From JBFGJY01 sp041576975 (GTDB lineage Bacteria > Pseudomonadota > Gammaproteobacteria > UBA4575), in contig JBFGJY010000009.1 of the NCBI GenBank assembly GCA_041576975.1, positions 1 through 54,821 of the forward strand: a stretch of 54,821 nt of DNA. The letters run 5' to 3'. This document shows, one piece after another, positions 16,967 to 25,452 of this stretch. Each line of letters starts with the position of its first letter. Position 1 is the stretch's first letter. The notes beneath the pieces are model-generated. The model was not told where the DNA came from, made no database searches, and saw only the letters and a program-made list of their open reading frames with translations. The translations under genes were made by a program, and so were the position numbers.

Positions 16967-18214
16967 ATGCCTGGAGAAAAACTCTCATATCCTGGAAGAA
17001 ACTATTTATTTTGCCCTGGTCCAACACACATCCCTCAAGCAGTACAAAACGCCATGATCTGCCCACAGGAAGATCATCGTGCACCAGATTTTCCACAACT
17101 CGTTAAACCCTTGTTAAGGGATGTAAAGAAAATTTTTAAAACCACCAAGGGTACTTGTTTTTTATTTCCTGCTACCGGCACTGCGGGTTGGGAAGTTGCT
17201 TTGGCAAACACCATGTCTCCAGGCGACAAAATACTGACCACACGATTTGGTCAATTCAGTCATCTTTGGTACGACCTCGCTTGCCGTATCGGCCTTGATG
17301 TGCAGCTAGTAGAAACACCCTGGGGTGAAGGGGTCCCTGTTGATAAATTTAAAAGAATTTTAGCAGCAGATAAAAATCATCAAATTAAAACAGTAATAGT
17401 CTGTCACAATGAAACAGCCACAGGTGTTACTAGCGATATTAAAGCGTTACGTAAAGCAATGGATGCCGTTAAACATCCAGCCATGCTGATGGTTGACGGA
17501 GTAAGTTCGATCGCGAGTATCGATTTTCGCATGGACGAATGGAAAGTAGACGTAGCGGTGAGCGGCTCACAAAAAGGTTTTTTGTTACCTGCTGGCATGG
17601 CAATTGTTGCATTCAGCCCACGTGCACTTGCCGCACGTAAAAAAGCCAAGTGCGCACGCTGCTTTCTTGATATTCAAGATCACATTAACACTAATAAAGA
17701 TGGTTTCTTTCCCTACACCCCATCTGTACCGATGTTACGAGGGCTTCGAGCCGCGCTAGACTTGCTATTGGACGAAGGTTTAGAAAATGTATTCAAACGC
17801 CATCATCGTCTTGCGGAAGGTGTACGACTTGCCGTAAAAGCTTGGGGATTAAAGCCTTGTGCCAAAGCACCAAAGTGGTATTCCGATACTGTAACTGCAA
17901 TAGAAGTACCACCCAGCGTAAACGCTGCAGAAGTCATCCATATTGCTTACCATCGTTACAACGTTTCCCTCGGTGCAGGTCTCTCCAAGGTCGCGGGTAA
18001 AGTGTTCCGTATCGGCCACTTAGGCGATAATAATGAAGCGCGGATGATGGCAGCTTTAGGTACTGTTGAAATGGCAATGAATGATGCCGGTATGAGAATT
18101 AAGCCTGGTAGCGGTGTTGCCGCAGCTGAAGAATACTACCGCAAAACGGCTAAGAAAATTAAAAATTTTAGCGCACCGAAAGCCCCTGCTAAAAAGAAAA
18201 AAGCTAAAAGATAA
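16967..18214 (+). CDS. sga: Serine-glyoxylate aminotransferase
   Basis: This 415-residue fold-type I PLP enzyme converts serine and glyoxylate to hydroxypyruvate and glycine, the first committed step of the serine cycle. The PLP lysine is in VSGSQKGFLLPAG, and the N-terminal FCPGPTHIPQAVQNAM and LFPATGTAGWEVALANT segments match the alanine/serine-glyoxylate aminotransferase family. It heads the run sga-mcl-mtkA-mtkB-hprA-ppc-mtdA, and that context supports serine over alanine as donor. The C-terminus carries an unusual low-complexity tail rich in Lys, Ala and Pro (SAPKAPAKKKKAKR), beyond the expected end of the fold. Its TAA stop is the first three bases of a heptamer repeat array. Confidence 0.95.
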   Translation: MPGEKLSYPGRNYLFCPGPTHIPQAVQNAMICPQEDHRAPDFPQLVKPLLRDVKKIFKTTKGTCFLFPATGTAGWEVALANTMSPGDKILTTRFGQFSHLWYDLACRIGLDVQLVETPWGEGVPVDKFKRILAADKNHQIKTVIVCHNETATGVTSDIKALRKAMDAVKHPAMLMVDGVSSIASIDFRMDEWKVDVAVSGSQKGFLLPAGMAIVAFSPRALAARKKAKCARCFLDIQDHINTNKDGFFPYTPSVPMLRGLRAALDLLLDEGLENVFKRHHRLAEGVRLAVKAWGLKPCAKAPKWYSDTVTAIEVPPSVNAAEVIHIAYHRYNVSLGAGLSKVAGKVFRIGHLGDNNEARMMAALGTVEMAMNDAGMRIKPGSGVAAAEEYYRKTAKKIKNFSAPKAPAKKKKAKR

Positions 18215-18293
18215 ACGCTAAACGCTAAACGCTAAACGCTAAACGCTAAACGCTAAACGCTAAACGCTAAACGCTAAACGCTAAACGCTAAAC
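18212..18293 (+). repeat. Perfect heptamer array, 11 x TAAACGC plus partial unit
   Basis: Eleven identical TAAACGC units run from 18212 to 18288, followed by TAAAC and an A7 run. The first unit contains the sga stop codon. Because seven is not a multiple of three and each unit has TAA, stops occur in all three forward frames. The array fills most of the gap between sga and mcl. Confidence 0.98.
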
Positions 18294-18326
18294 AAAAAAA
18301 TATAACTAACATCAAGGTAAATCACC

Positions 18327-19268
18327 ATGAGTTTTACTCAATATAAACCAGCTCGATTACGTGTACAACGCTGCGAACTAGCTGTACCGGGCTCCAATCC
18401 TAAGATGATGGAAAAAGCCGTAACATGTGCGGCGGACTATGTGTTTCTTGATTTAGAAGATGCCGTGGCACCCGATGACAAAGTACAAGCACGCAAAAAT
18501 GTAATTGCAGCTTTAAAAGATCATGACTGGAAAGGCAATGGCAAAACCGTTTCCGTACGCATTAATGGACTGGATACCCACTACATGTACCGTGATGTAG
18601 TTGATGTTGTCGAACAAGCAGGTGACAAGCTAGATACCATTCTTATTCCTAAAGTAGGGACCACAGGTGACGTCTACATGGTGGATGCCATGGTAACTCA
18701 AATAGAGGAGGCCATGGGACTAAAAAATAAAATTGGTCTTGAAGCTTTAATTGAAACAGCTCTTGGTATGGCCAATGTTGAAGCCATTGCAACTTCAAGT
18801 CCTCGTATGGAAGCTATGCATTTTGGTGTTGCAGATTATGCGGCGAGTAATCGTGCACGCACGGTTAACATCGGTGGTTTAAATCCCGACTACCCTGGTG
18901 ATCAGTGGCATGCTGCGATTTCTCGAATGACCGTAGCCTGCAGAGCCTTTGGCTTACGTCCCATTGATGGACCCTTTGGTGATTTTAATGATCCTGACGG
19001 TTACCTATTAGGCGCACGACGTGCCGCTGCACTCGGTTGTGAGGGCAAATGGGCCATTCATCCAAAGCAAATTGAATTGGCCAATGAAGTCTTCTCACCA
19101 CCTGAGGCCGAAGTCACCAAGGCTAAAAGAATTCTTGAAGAATTAGATAAAGCCGCCAAGGAAGGCAAAGGTGCTGCATCATTGGATGGCAAGATGATCG
19201 ATGCCGCATCAGCGCGTATGGCAGAAAATGTCGTGAGAGCTGCTGAAGCAATCGCCGCAAAATCATAG
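18327..19268 (+). CDS. mcl: Malyl-CoA lyase
   Basis: The 313-residue protein belongs to the HpcH/HpaI (CitE-like) aldolase family and cleaves malyl-CoA to acetyl-CoA and glyoxylate, closing the serine cycle. It shows the N-terminal LRVQRCELAVPGSNPKMMEKA substrate-binding segment (abbreviated here), the metal-site glutamate and aspartate in VFLDLEDAVAPDDK, and GLEALIETALGMANVE. The C-terminal WAIHPKQIELANEVFSP segment matches methylotroph malyl-CoA lyases. AAGG lies before ATG 18327. The spacer to sga is the heptamer array; mtkA follows after a hairpin. A beta-methylmalyl-CoA lyase activity is common in the family, but the serine-cycle neighbours make malyl-CoA the likely main substrate. Confidence 0.94.
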   Translation: MSFTQYKPARLRVQRCELAVPGSNPKMMEKAVTCAADYVFLDLEDAVAPDDKVQARKNVIAALKDHDWKGNGKTVSVRINGLDTHYMYRDVVDVVEQAGDKLDTILIPKVGTTGDVYMVDAMVTQIEEAMGLKNKIGLEALIETALGMANVEAIATSSPRMEAMHFGVADYAASNRARTVNIGGLNPDYPGDQWHAAISRMTVACRAFGLRPIDGPFGDFNDPDGYLLGARRAAALGCEGKWAIHPKQIELANEVFSPPEAEVTKAKRILEELDKAAKEGKGAASLDGKMIDAASARMAENVVRAAEAIAAKS

Positions 19269-19280
19269 GTGTTGACGTTG

Positions 19281-19312
19281 TTTTTAAGCGCCCGCTCTGC
19301 GGGTGCTAAAAA
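19281..19312 (+). other. Stable intercistronic hairpin between mcl and mtkA
   Basis: AAGCGCCCGC (19286-19295) pairs with GCGGGTGCT (19299-19307), with one G-T pair; the flanking T-run and A-run extend the stem. The A-rich side lies downstream, so it lacks the T-tract of an intrinsic terminator on the plus strand. It could protect or process operon mRNA. Confidence 0.6.
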
Positions 19313-19453
19313 TATTGCTTAAAATTTGAGCAATTACCCCAGAATAGGGTTTGTCGAGGAGCAACTGAATACGCTATAAAAGCAATTCGGTCAGACACTT
19401 TCACCTTCGGCCGACATGATAAGAATGAATCATTTTCTCGGGAGGGAATTTCA

Positions 19454-20632
19454 ATGGATATCCATGAATATCAAGCAAAAGAGCTATTGTCTGAGTTTGG
19501 TGTTGGTATAGCACCAGGTGGACTAGCATATAGCCCTGAACAAGCCGTCTATCGTGCCAAAGAAATTGGTGGCCACAAATGGGTAGTTAAAGCACAAATT
19601 CATTCTGGCGCACGTGGTAAAGCCGGTGGAATCAAAGTTTGTGAGACTGACGAAGAAATCTGGAATGCTGCAGATGAGCTGTTAGGCAAAAAGCTTGTTA
19701 CCAACCAAACAGGTCCTGCGGGAAAGGTCGTCTACCGCTTGTACATTGAGCAAGCAACGGATATAGAGCGAGAAATTTATCTAGCCTATGTCTTAGATCG
19801 GAATAAACAGCGAATTGTCATTGTGACCTCTGCGGAAGGTGGAATGGAGATTGAAGAACTGGCCCATGAAAAACCAGAGTCAATTATTCGCATTGAAGTT
19901 GAGCCGGCTGTTGGACTGCGCGAATTTCAAGCACGTGAACTTGCGTTTGGCCTAGGTATACATCCCGATTTAATCAGCCAAGCTGTGCACACTTTTCTTG
20001 GTGCCTACCGGGCCTTTCGGGATTTGGATGCCACGATGGTAGAAATTAATCCCTTAGTGGTAACAAAGGACAATCGTATTTTAGCGCTGGATGCCAAGAT
20101 GGGGTTTGATGACAATGCATTATTTCGTCGCCCGAATATCTCTGAACTTCGTGACAAATCTCAGGAAGACCCGCGTGAAACCGCAGCATCCGACCGCGGA
20201 CTTAGCTATGTGGGCCTGGATGGCGATATTGGCTGTATGATTAATGGCGCGGGATTGGCTATGGCCACCATGGATATGATCAAACACAAAGGAGGAGAAC
20301 CCGCGAACTTTTTAGACATTGGCGGCGGCGCTTCACCAGATCGTGTAACCAAGGCATTTAAATTAGTTCTGGATGATGACAACGTAAAAGCCATGCTGGT
20401 AAATATTTTTGCTGGTATCAACCGTTGCGATTGGATTGCAGAGGGTGTGATTCAAGCCTTTGGAAAACTAGACGTAAAAGTCCCTGTAGTTGTGCGTCTC
20501 TCCGGAACAAACGTAGAGAAAGGCATGCAAATTCTTAAGGACAGCGGTTATCCAATTATTACTGCGGATACATTAGCAGAAGCAGCAGAAAAAGCGGTAG
20601 CAGAACGTAACCGCGTTGCCAAAGCCGCTTAA
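19454..20632 (+). CDS. mtkA: Malate-CoA ligase (malate thiokinase), beta subunit
   Basis: This 392-residue ATP-grasp subunit resembles SucC. With MtkB it forms malyl-CoA from malate, CoA and ATP. It shows MDIHEYQAKELLSEFGV, the nucleotide-binding KAQIHSGARGKAGGIK, ATMVEINPLVVTKDN with metal-binding residues, and INGAGLAMATMDMIK with NFLDIGGGA. GGGAGGG gives a strong ribosome-binding site before ATG 19454. The adjacent malyl-CoA lyase, hydroxypyruvate reductase and PEP carboxylase indicate malate rather than succinate as substrate. Sequence alone does not exclude succinyl-CoA synthetase, but sucAB-type neighbours are absent. Confidence 0.93.
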   Translation: MDIHEYQAKELLSEFGVGIAPGGLAYSPEQAVYRAKEIGGHKWVVKAQIHSGARGKAGGIKVCETDEEIWNAADELLGKKLVTNQTGPAGKVVYRLYIEQATDIEREIYLAYVLDRNKQRIVIVTSAEGGMEIEELAHEKPESIIRIEVEPAVGLREFQARELAFGLGIHPDLISQAVHTFLGAYRAFRDLDATMVEINPLVVTKDNRILALDAKMGFDDNALFRRPNISELRDKSQEDPRETAASDRGLSYVGLDGDIGCMINGAGLAMATMDMIKHKGGEPANFLDIGGGASPDRVTKAFKLVLDDDNVKAMLVNIFAGINRCDWIAEGVIQAFGKLDVKVPVVVRLSGTNVEKGMQILKDSGYPIITADTLAEAAEKAVAERNRVAKAA

Positions 20633-20651
20633 TGCACTAGGAGAAGCACAC

Positions 20652-21542
20652 ATGACAATAATGATTGATGAAAATACCAAGGTCCTCGTTCAAGGATTTA
20701 CTGGAAAAATCGGCACTTTCCATACAGAAGAAATGCTTGAGTATGGTACTAAGATTGTTGGCGGCGTTACTCCAGGTAAAGGTGGCCAAACGCATTTGGG
20801 TTTACCTGTTTTTAATACCATGAAAGAAGCGGTTAATGAGACCGGCGCTACAGCCAGCATTGTGTTTGTGCCAGCTTCTTTTGCGGCCGATTCCATCATG
20901 GAAGCTGCAGATGCGGGAGTTAAAACTTGTGTTGCCATCACCGATGGCATTCCTGCACAAGACATGATGCGTGTAAAACGCTACATGTATCGCTATAAAA
21001 AAGAAGACCGCATGCGTCTAACGGGTCCCAACTGTGCTGGATCAATTAGCCCTGGTAAATGTTTGTTAGGCATCATGCCGGGGCATATTTATATGCATGG
21101 TAATGTTGGAGTCGTGGCGCGCTCAGGCACACTCGGCTATGAAGCCGCCTCGCAAATGAAGGCCATTGGAATTGGCATTAGTACCAGTATTGGCATTGGT
21201 GGTGACCCCATCAATGGTTGTTCGCATCGAGATATACTCGAATTGTTTGAACAAGACCCAGATACCAAAGCCATTATGATGATTGGTGAAATCGGTGGCC
21301 CTCAAGAAGCTGAAGCCGCTGAATTCTTTAAAAATCACATGACTAAACCTTTAGTAGCCTATATTGCGGGACTGACTGCGCCTAAAGGGCGTCGCATGGG
21401 GCACGCTGGAGCAATTGTTTCTGGCAAAGGTGAGAGCGCTGCAGAAAAAGTAGAAATGTTAAGAGAGGCCGGTGTAACCGTTGCACCCACTCCATCTGAT
21501 CTAGGTTCAACAATGGAACAAGTCATGAAAGATGTTGCTTAG
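20652..21542 (+). CDS. mtkB: Malate-CoA ligase (malate thiokinase), alpha subunit
   Basis: From ATG 20652 the product has 296 residues, the expected length for MtkB; AGGAG lies nine bases upstream, so a longer TTG-type start inside mtkA is unlikely. It is a SucD-like CoA-binding subunit with VLVQGFTGKIGTFH at the CoA site and the phospho-histidine in RRMGHAGAIVSG. GIGGDPINGCSHRDILELF is a typical family segment. The gap to mtkA is 19 bases and to hprA 12 bases, so the three are one transcript. Together with MtkA it activates malate for cleavage by Mcl. Confidence 0.93.
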   Translation: MTIMIDENTKVLVQGFTGKIGTFHTEEMLEYGTKIVGGVTPGKGGQTHLGLPVFNTMKEAVNETGATASIVFVPASFAADSIMEAADAGVKTCVAITDGIPAQDMMRVKRYMYRYKKEDRMRLTGPNCAGSISPGKCLLGIMPGHIYMHGNVGVVARSGTLGYEAASQMKAIGIGISTSIGIGGDPINGCSHRDILELFEQDPDTKAIMMIGEIGGPQEAEAAEFFKNHMTKPLVAYIAGLTAPKGRRMGHAGAIVSGKGESAAEKVEMLREAGVTVAPTPSDLGSTMEQVMKDVA

Positions 21543-21554
21543 GAGAAAAGCAAA

Positions 21555-22526
21555 ATGAGCAAATTGAAAGTAATCGTCTCACGCGCCTGGCCAGCTGAAG
21601 TAGAAGCAACATTAAAAGAAAAGTATGACGTGCAACTCAATAATAATGATGTTGCGATGACAAAAGATGAAATGAAAGAGGCATTGGGAAATTGTGATGC
21701 TTTTTTACCAACCGTAACTGATCCTGTTGATGCAGAAGTGCTAAGTGCTGAACCTTTACGTGCAAAATTTATAGGTAATTTTGGTGTTGGTTTTAATCAT
21801 ATCGATTTAGATGCGGCAAAGGCACGCGGTCTTACCGTTACCAATACGCCTGAAGTACTAACCGATTGCACTGCCGATATTGCAATGGCCTTGATGTTAA
21901 CTGTGGCACGTCGAACTAGCGAAGGTGAACGTCATTTACGATCAAATTCTTGGGCCGGTTGGCGGCCCACCCATATGTTAGGAACCAAAGTAACTGGTAA
22001 AACTTTAGGGTTAATTGGCATGGGACGTATCGCACAAGCAATGGCAAAGCGTGCGCATCACGGCTTTGGAATGAAAATTATATTTTCTGACCCCTATCCA
22101 CCTCCCGCAAGCGTGATTAAAGAGTTTGATGCAAAGCAGTGTGGCTCCATTGATGAGGTGTTAGCGAATTCGGATTTTGTTTCGATTCATTGTCCGGGGG
22201 GTAAAGATACGTATCACTTATTAAATAAAGAAAACCTTGCTAAGATGAAGCCCACCGCATATTTAATAAATACTGCACGTGGCGATGTAGTAGACAACGA
22301 TGCATTAATTGATGCACTTAAAAATGGCACCATCGCAGGGGCCGGCCTGGACGTATTTGAGGGCGAACCCAACTTAGATGAACGCTTTCTAGATATCGAA
22401 AACGCCGTGTTACTTCCACACTTAGGAAGCGCCTCAACGGAGACCCGTGTTGCAATGGGGAACCGTGTGCTAGAGAACTTGGCAGCATTTGAAGCCGGCA
22501 ACATACCGAGAGATAAGCTAGTCTAA
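21555..22526 (+). CDS. hprA: Hydroxypyruvate reductase / glycerate dehydrogenase
   Basis: The 323-residue protein is a D-isomer-specific 2-hydroxyacid dehydrogenase that reduces hydroxypyruvate (the Sga product) to D-glycerate. The Rossmann motif is GLIGMGRIAQAMAKRAH. Catalytic Arg, Glu and His fall in INTARGDVVDNDAL, GLDVFEGEPN and LLPHLGSAS. The N-terminal VIVSRAWPAEVEATL segment resembles methylotroph HprA. GGAG lies before the ATG. It follows mtkB by 12 bases and is followed by a small hairpin and ppc. Function as glyoxylate reductase is a frequent side activity; the serine-cycle setting favours hydroxypyruvate. Confidence 0.93.
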   Translation: MSKLKVIVSRAWPAEVEATLKEKYDVQLNNNDVAMTKDEMKEALGNCDAFLPTVTDPVDAEVLSAEPLRAKFIGNFGVGFNHIDLDAAKARGLTVTNTPEVLTDCTADIAMALMLTVARRTSEGERHLRSNSWAGWRPTHMLGTKVTGKTLGLIGMGRIAQAMAKRAHHGFGMKIIFSDPYPPPASVIKEFDAKQCGSIDEVLANSDFVSIHCPGGKDTYHLLNKENLAKMKPTAYLINTARGDVVDNDALIDALKNGTIAGAGLDVFEGEPNLDERFLDIENAVLLPHLGSASTETRVAMGNRVLENLAAFEAGNIPRDKLV

Positions 22527-22534
22527 GCCTAACT

Positions 22535-22550
22535 ATGCCCTTTCGGGCAT
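22535..22550 (+). terminator. Short hairpin after hprA, weak terminator candidate
   Basis: ATGCCC (22535-22540) and GGGCAT (22545-22550) form a perfect six-bp stem with a TTTC loop. No T-tract follows, so partial termination or mRNA processing before ppc is the most that can be said. Confidence 0.4.
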
Positions 22551-22642
22551 TCCAAATATGGGTAAGTCACCCTATGATGGGTCCAAGCAATATGACTTCT
22601 TACAATACTGTGTGTCCCAAAATTTATTAAACTAATAACAAC

Positions 22643-25417
22643 ATGACCGACACTTCCCCACTGTCTTGGACGCAACTGACGAGAGTTGCCGCCGGCCGCG
22701 AGATTATCGATCCTGCAGCAAGTTATGAAGATGATCTCGTAGACCTACTCTATCAGCAGCTTCTAAGTGTCATACGTGCACGCCAACCTGATATAGAGCC
22801 GATAATAGAAGGTCAGAAAGATATACGTAGTAGAACACATACTCAGATCCTTTACATTCTTGAAATGTACGGAATTTGGTTTCAGTTACTAAGCATTGCC
22901 GAACAAAACGCAATGGTGCAACAACGTCGTCAAATTGAAAAAGAATACAATCGCGATCGTGTTCCAGGAACATTCGCATATACATTTTCTATGGCTGCAC
23001 AACGGGGCATTCCTGCAGAAGAAATTCAAAAAGTATTAAATAACAGTTTTATTTGTCCTGTAATCACTGCGCATCCAACAGAAGCAAAACGTGTAACAGT
23101 GTTAGAAATTCATCGTCGCATTTATATTTTGCTTAAACAGTTAGAACTTACTCGATGGACACCTAGAGAACGTGACGATTTAATTGATGAATTACATAAC
23201 GAAATAGATTTGCTTTGGCTGACGGGCGAGATTCGTTTGGTGAAACCTACAGTCGCACAAGAAGTGACTTGGGGATTGCATTTTTTTGTGGAATCTTTAT
23301 TTGATGGCGTGATGGAACTTTATGACGAATTAGATCGCGCTTTGGAACAATCCTATCCACACTATGAATTTAATGTGCCGCCATTATTTCGCTTTGGCAC
23401 TTGGATTGGCGGGGATCGAGATGGAAATCCATATGTTACTAGCAACGTTACCTCATCAGCGATACGTGCGAATGCCAAAGCTTGTCTAAAACACTATCGA
23501 CAAATTATTTTTGAGCTTGGTGCAAAATTGAGCATTGCCAGCCATTCTGTAAGTATTTCCGACAGCTTTATTAACGCATTGCAGAAAAAATTAGAAGCGC
23601 TTGGTGAGGCTGAAGCATTTTCAAAACGCAACCCTGGTGAAGTTTTCCGCCAATATTTGCGTTGCATGCTACGCAGTGTTGATGCCACGCTAAACAATAT
23701 CGATGACCCAAGTAAGTCAAACATTGCCTATCATCGAGCTACAGATTTAGCTGCTGATTTAAAAACACTTGAGCAAGGATTAATTGATGCCAAATGCGAA
23801 CATTTAAGCGCTACGAATGTGCGCCCATTGCGCCATATGGTAGAAACTTTTGGGTTTCGTACTGCAAGTTTAGATCTTCGCGAAAATACTACGGTTACAA
23901 ATGCAGTTCTTGCAGAAATTTGGCAAGCGCTGCATCAAAAAACACACTTCGATATTCCTGATTTTAAATCTCAAGAATGGAAGCAATGGATTATCAGAGA
24001 ACTCATGCAACCACTGCGTGTAGTTCCACGAATTGATTATTTATCTGAACAGGCTCAATCCACTTTAGCGATGCTAGAGCAAGTGAAGCACTATCAGAGC
24101 AAATTAGATCCAAAAACATTTGGTGTATGCATATTAAGCATGACGCAAACTTCTACCGACATATTAGGTGTTTATTTGTTAGCAAAATATGTGGGGTTAT
24201 TTACCGATGCCGATGGTTTAGATGCTTGTCGAATTTTAATTGTACCCTTATTGGAGACTATCGAAGACTTAGAAAATGGGTCAACTATCTTACAAGAATT
24301 GTTAGAACACGCGTTTATTCGACGCACCATACGTAAACACGGCGGTTCCCAAGAGGTAATGGTTGGGTATTCAGATTCAAACAAGGATGGCGGATTTTTT
24401 ACTTCTAACTGGATTATTAGCAAGGCACAAACTGAAATTCATGAAGCAGGAAGCAAACATAAAGTACCTGTTTCATTTTTCCATGGACGCGGTGGTTCAG
24501 TGAGTCGTGGTGGTGCACCCAGTGGACGCGCGATCGCTGCACAACCTGTTGGAACCATAGATGGACGTATGCGTGTCACCGAACAAGGTGAAGTCGTCTC
24601 TTACAAATATGCCAACCGTGGTTTTGCGGAAGAACAAATGGAAATTCTTGCTTCCACCGTCCTTACACACACTTTAATGTCAGGTAAAGACCCTGCTTTT
24701 CAAGTCAATGCCGAATTAGATGAAGTGATGGAGGCACTTTCTGGTACGGCATATGTCACCTATCGAAAATTAATTGAAACCCCAGGCTTAGTTGACTTTT
24801 ATCAGCAGGCAAGTCCTGTTGAAGAGCTGGCATTAATGAAAATTGGCTCGAGGCCCTCGCGTCGATTTGGTGCAGCAACTTTAGAAGATCTGCGTGCGAT
24901 CCCTTGGGTATTCGCATGGACACAAAATCGAATTTTAGTGCCTGGTTGGTACGGCGTAGGTAGTAGTTTTGAACAACTCATTAATGTACGTGGCGATCTT
25001 GGTAAAGAGCTTCTACAGAAGCTGTATGAGAAACACTCGTTATTCAGATTAATCATAGATGGTGTTGAAAAAACTTTATTACTTGTCGATATGGAAGTTG
25101 CAGATAATTACTCTGAACTCGTTACCAATAAGGAGTATAGAGAAATAATTTTTTCAGATATCAAATCTGAATATGAACGTACTGCTAAAATGGTTTTACA
25201 AATTACTGGCGAAGATCAGTTATGTGATCGCTTTCCGAATTTCAAGCGACACTTTTATAGACGCATTGAGTCTTTACATCAAGTCGGTATTCAACAAGTT
25301 GAGTTAGTTAAAAAGTTTCGCGGTGAAGAAATTAATAAACAAGACAAGCGGGAGGTATTAATACCATTACTTTTGTCCATTAACTGTGTTGCAGCTGGTA
25401 TCGGAAGCACTGGCTAA
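22643..25417 (+). CDS. ppc: Phosphoenolpyruvate carboxylase
   Basis: The 924-residue enzyme adds bicarbonate to PEP to make oxaloacetate and provides the CO2-fixing step of the serine cycle. Catalytic motifs are present: TAHPTEAKR with the essential His, GTWIGGDRDGNPYVT, MVGYSDSNKDGGFF, FHGRGGSVSRGGAPSGRAI and the mobile loop around VTEQGEVVSYKYANRGFAE. Length is close to that of methylotroph Ppc. The C-terminal tetrad reads GSTG rather than the common QNTG form, a conservative oddity at the allosteric inhibitor region. It sits between hprA and mtdA, all on one strand, with a gap of about 115 bases before it that may hold its own promoter. Confidence 0.96.
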   Translation: MTDTSPLSWTQLTRVAAGREIIDPAASYEDDLVDLLYQQLLSVIRARQPDIEPIIEGQKDIRSRTHTQILYILEMYGIWFQLLSIAEQNAMVQQRRQIEKEYNRDRVPGTFAYTFSMAAQRGIPAEEIQKVLNNSFICPVITAHPTEAKRVTVLEIHRRIYILLKQLELTRWTPRERDDLIDELHNEIDLLWLTGEIRLVKPTVAQEVTWGLHFFVESLFDGVMELYDELDRALEQSYPHYEFNVPPLFRFGTWIGGDRDGNPYVTSNVTSSAIRANAKACLKHYRQIIFELGAKLSIASHSVSISDSFINALQKKLEALGEAEAFSKRNPGEVFRQYLRCMLRSVDATLNNIDDPSKSNIAYHRATDLAADLKTLEQGLIDAKCEHLSATNVRPLRHMVETFGFRTASLDLRENTTVTNAVLAEIWQALHQKTHFDIPDFKSQEWKQWIIRELMQPLRVVPRIDYLSEQAQSTLAMLEQVKHYQSKLDPKTFGVCILSMTQTSTDILGVYLLAKYVGLFTDADGLDACRILIVPLLETIEDLENGSTILQELLEHAFIRRTIRKHGGSQEVMVGYSDSNKDGGFFTSNWIISKAQTEIHEAGSKHKVPVSFFHGRGGSVSRGGAPSGRAIAAQPVGTIDGRMRVTEQGEVVSYKYANRGFAEEQMEILASTVLTHTLMSGKDPAFQVNAELDEVMEALSGTAYVTYRKLIETPGLVDFYQQASPVEELALMKIGSRPSRRFGAATLEDLRAIPWVFAWTQNRILVPGWYGVGSSFEQLINVRGDLGKELLQKLYEKHSLFRLIIDGVEKTLLLVDMEVADNYSELVTNKEYREIIFSDIKSEYERTAKMVLQITGEDQLCDRFPNFKRHFYRRIESLHQVGIQQVELVKKFRGEEINKQDKREVLIPLLLSINCVAAGIGSTG

Positions 25418-25452
25418 CCCACAATTTTTAAAAATTTTAATAAGAATAAAAA

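Noticed and set aside
18212..18293. Heptamer array as a CRISPR or telomere
   Set aside because: Units are contiguous 7-mers with no spacers, and the array is internal to an operon, so neither reading fits.
19454..21542. mtkA/mtkB as succinyl-CoA synthetase sucC/sucD
   Set aside because: The flanking malyl-CoA lyase, hydroxypyruvate reductase and ppc, and absence of TCA genes, make malate-CoA ligase the better call.
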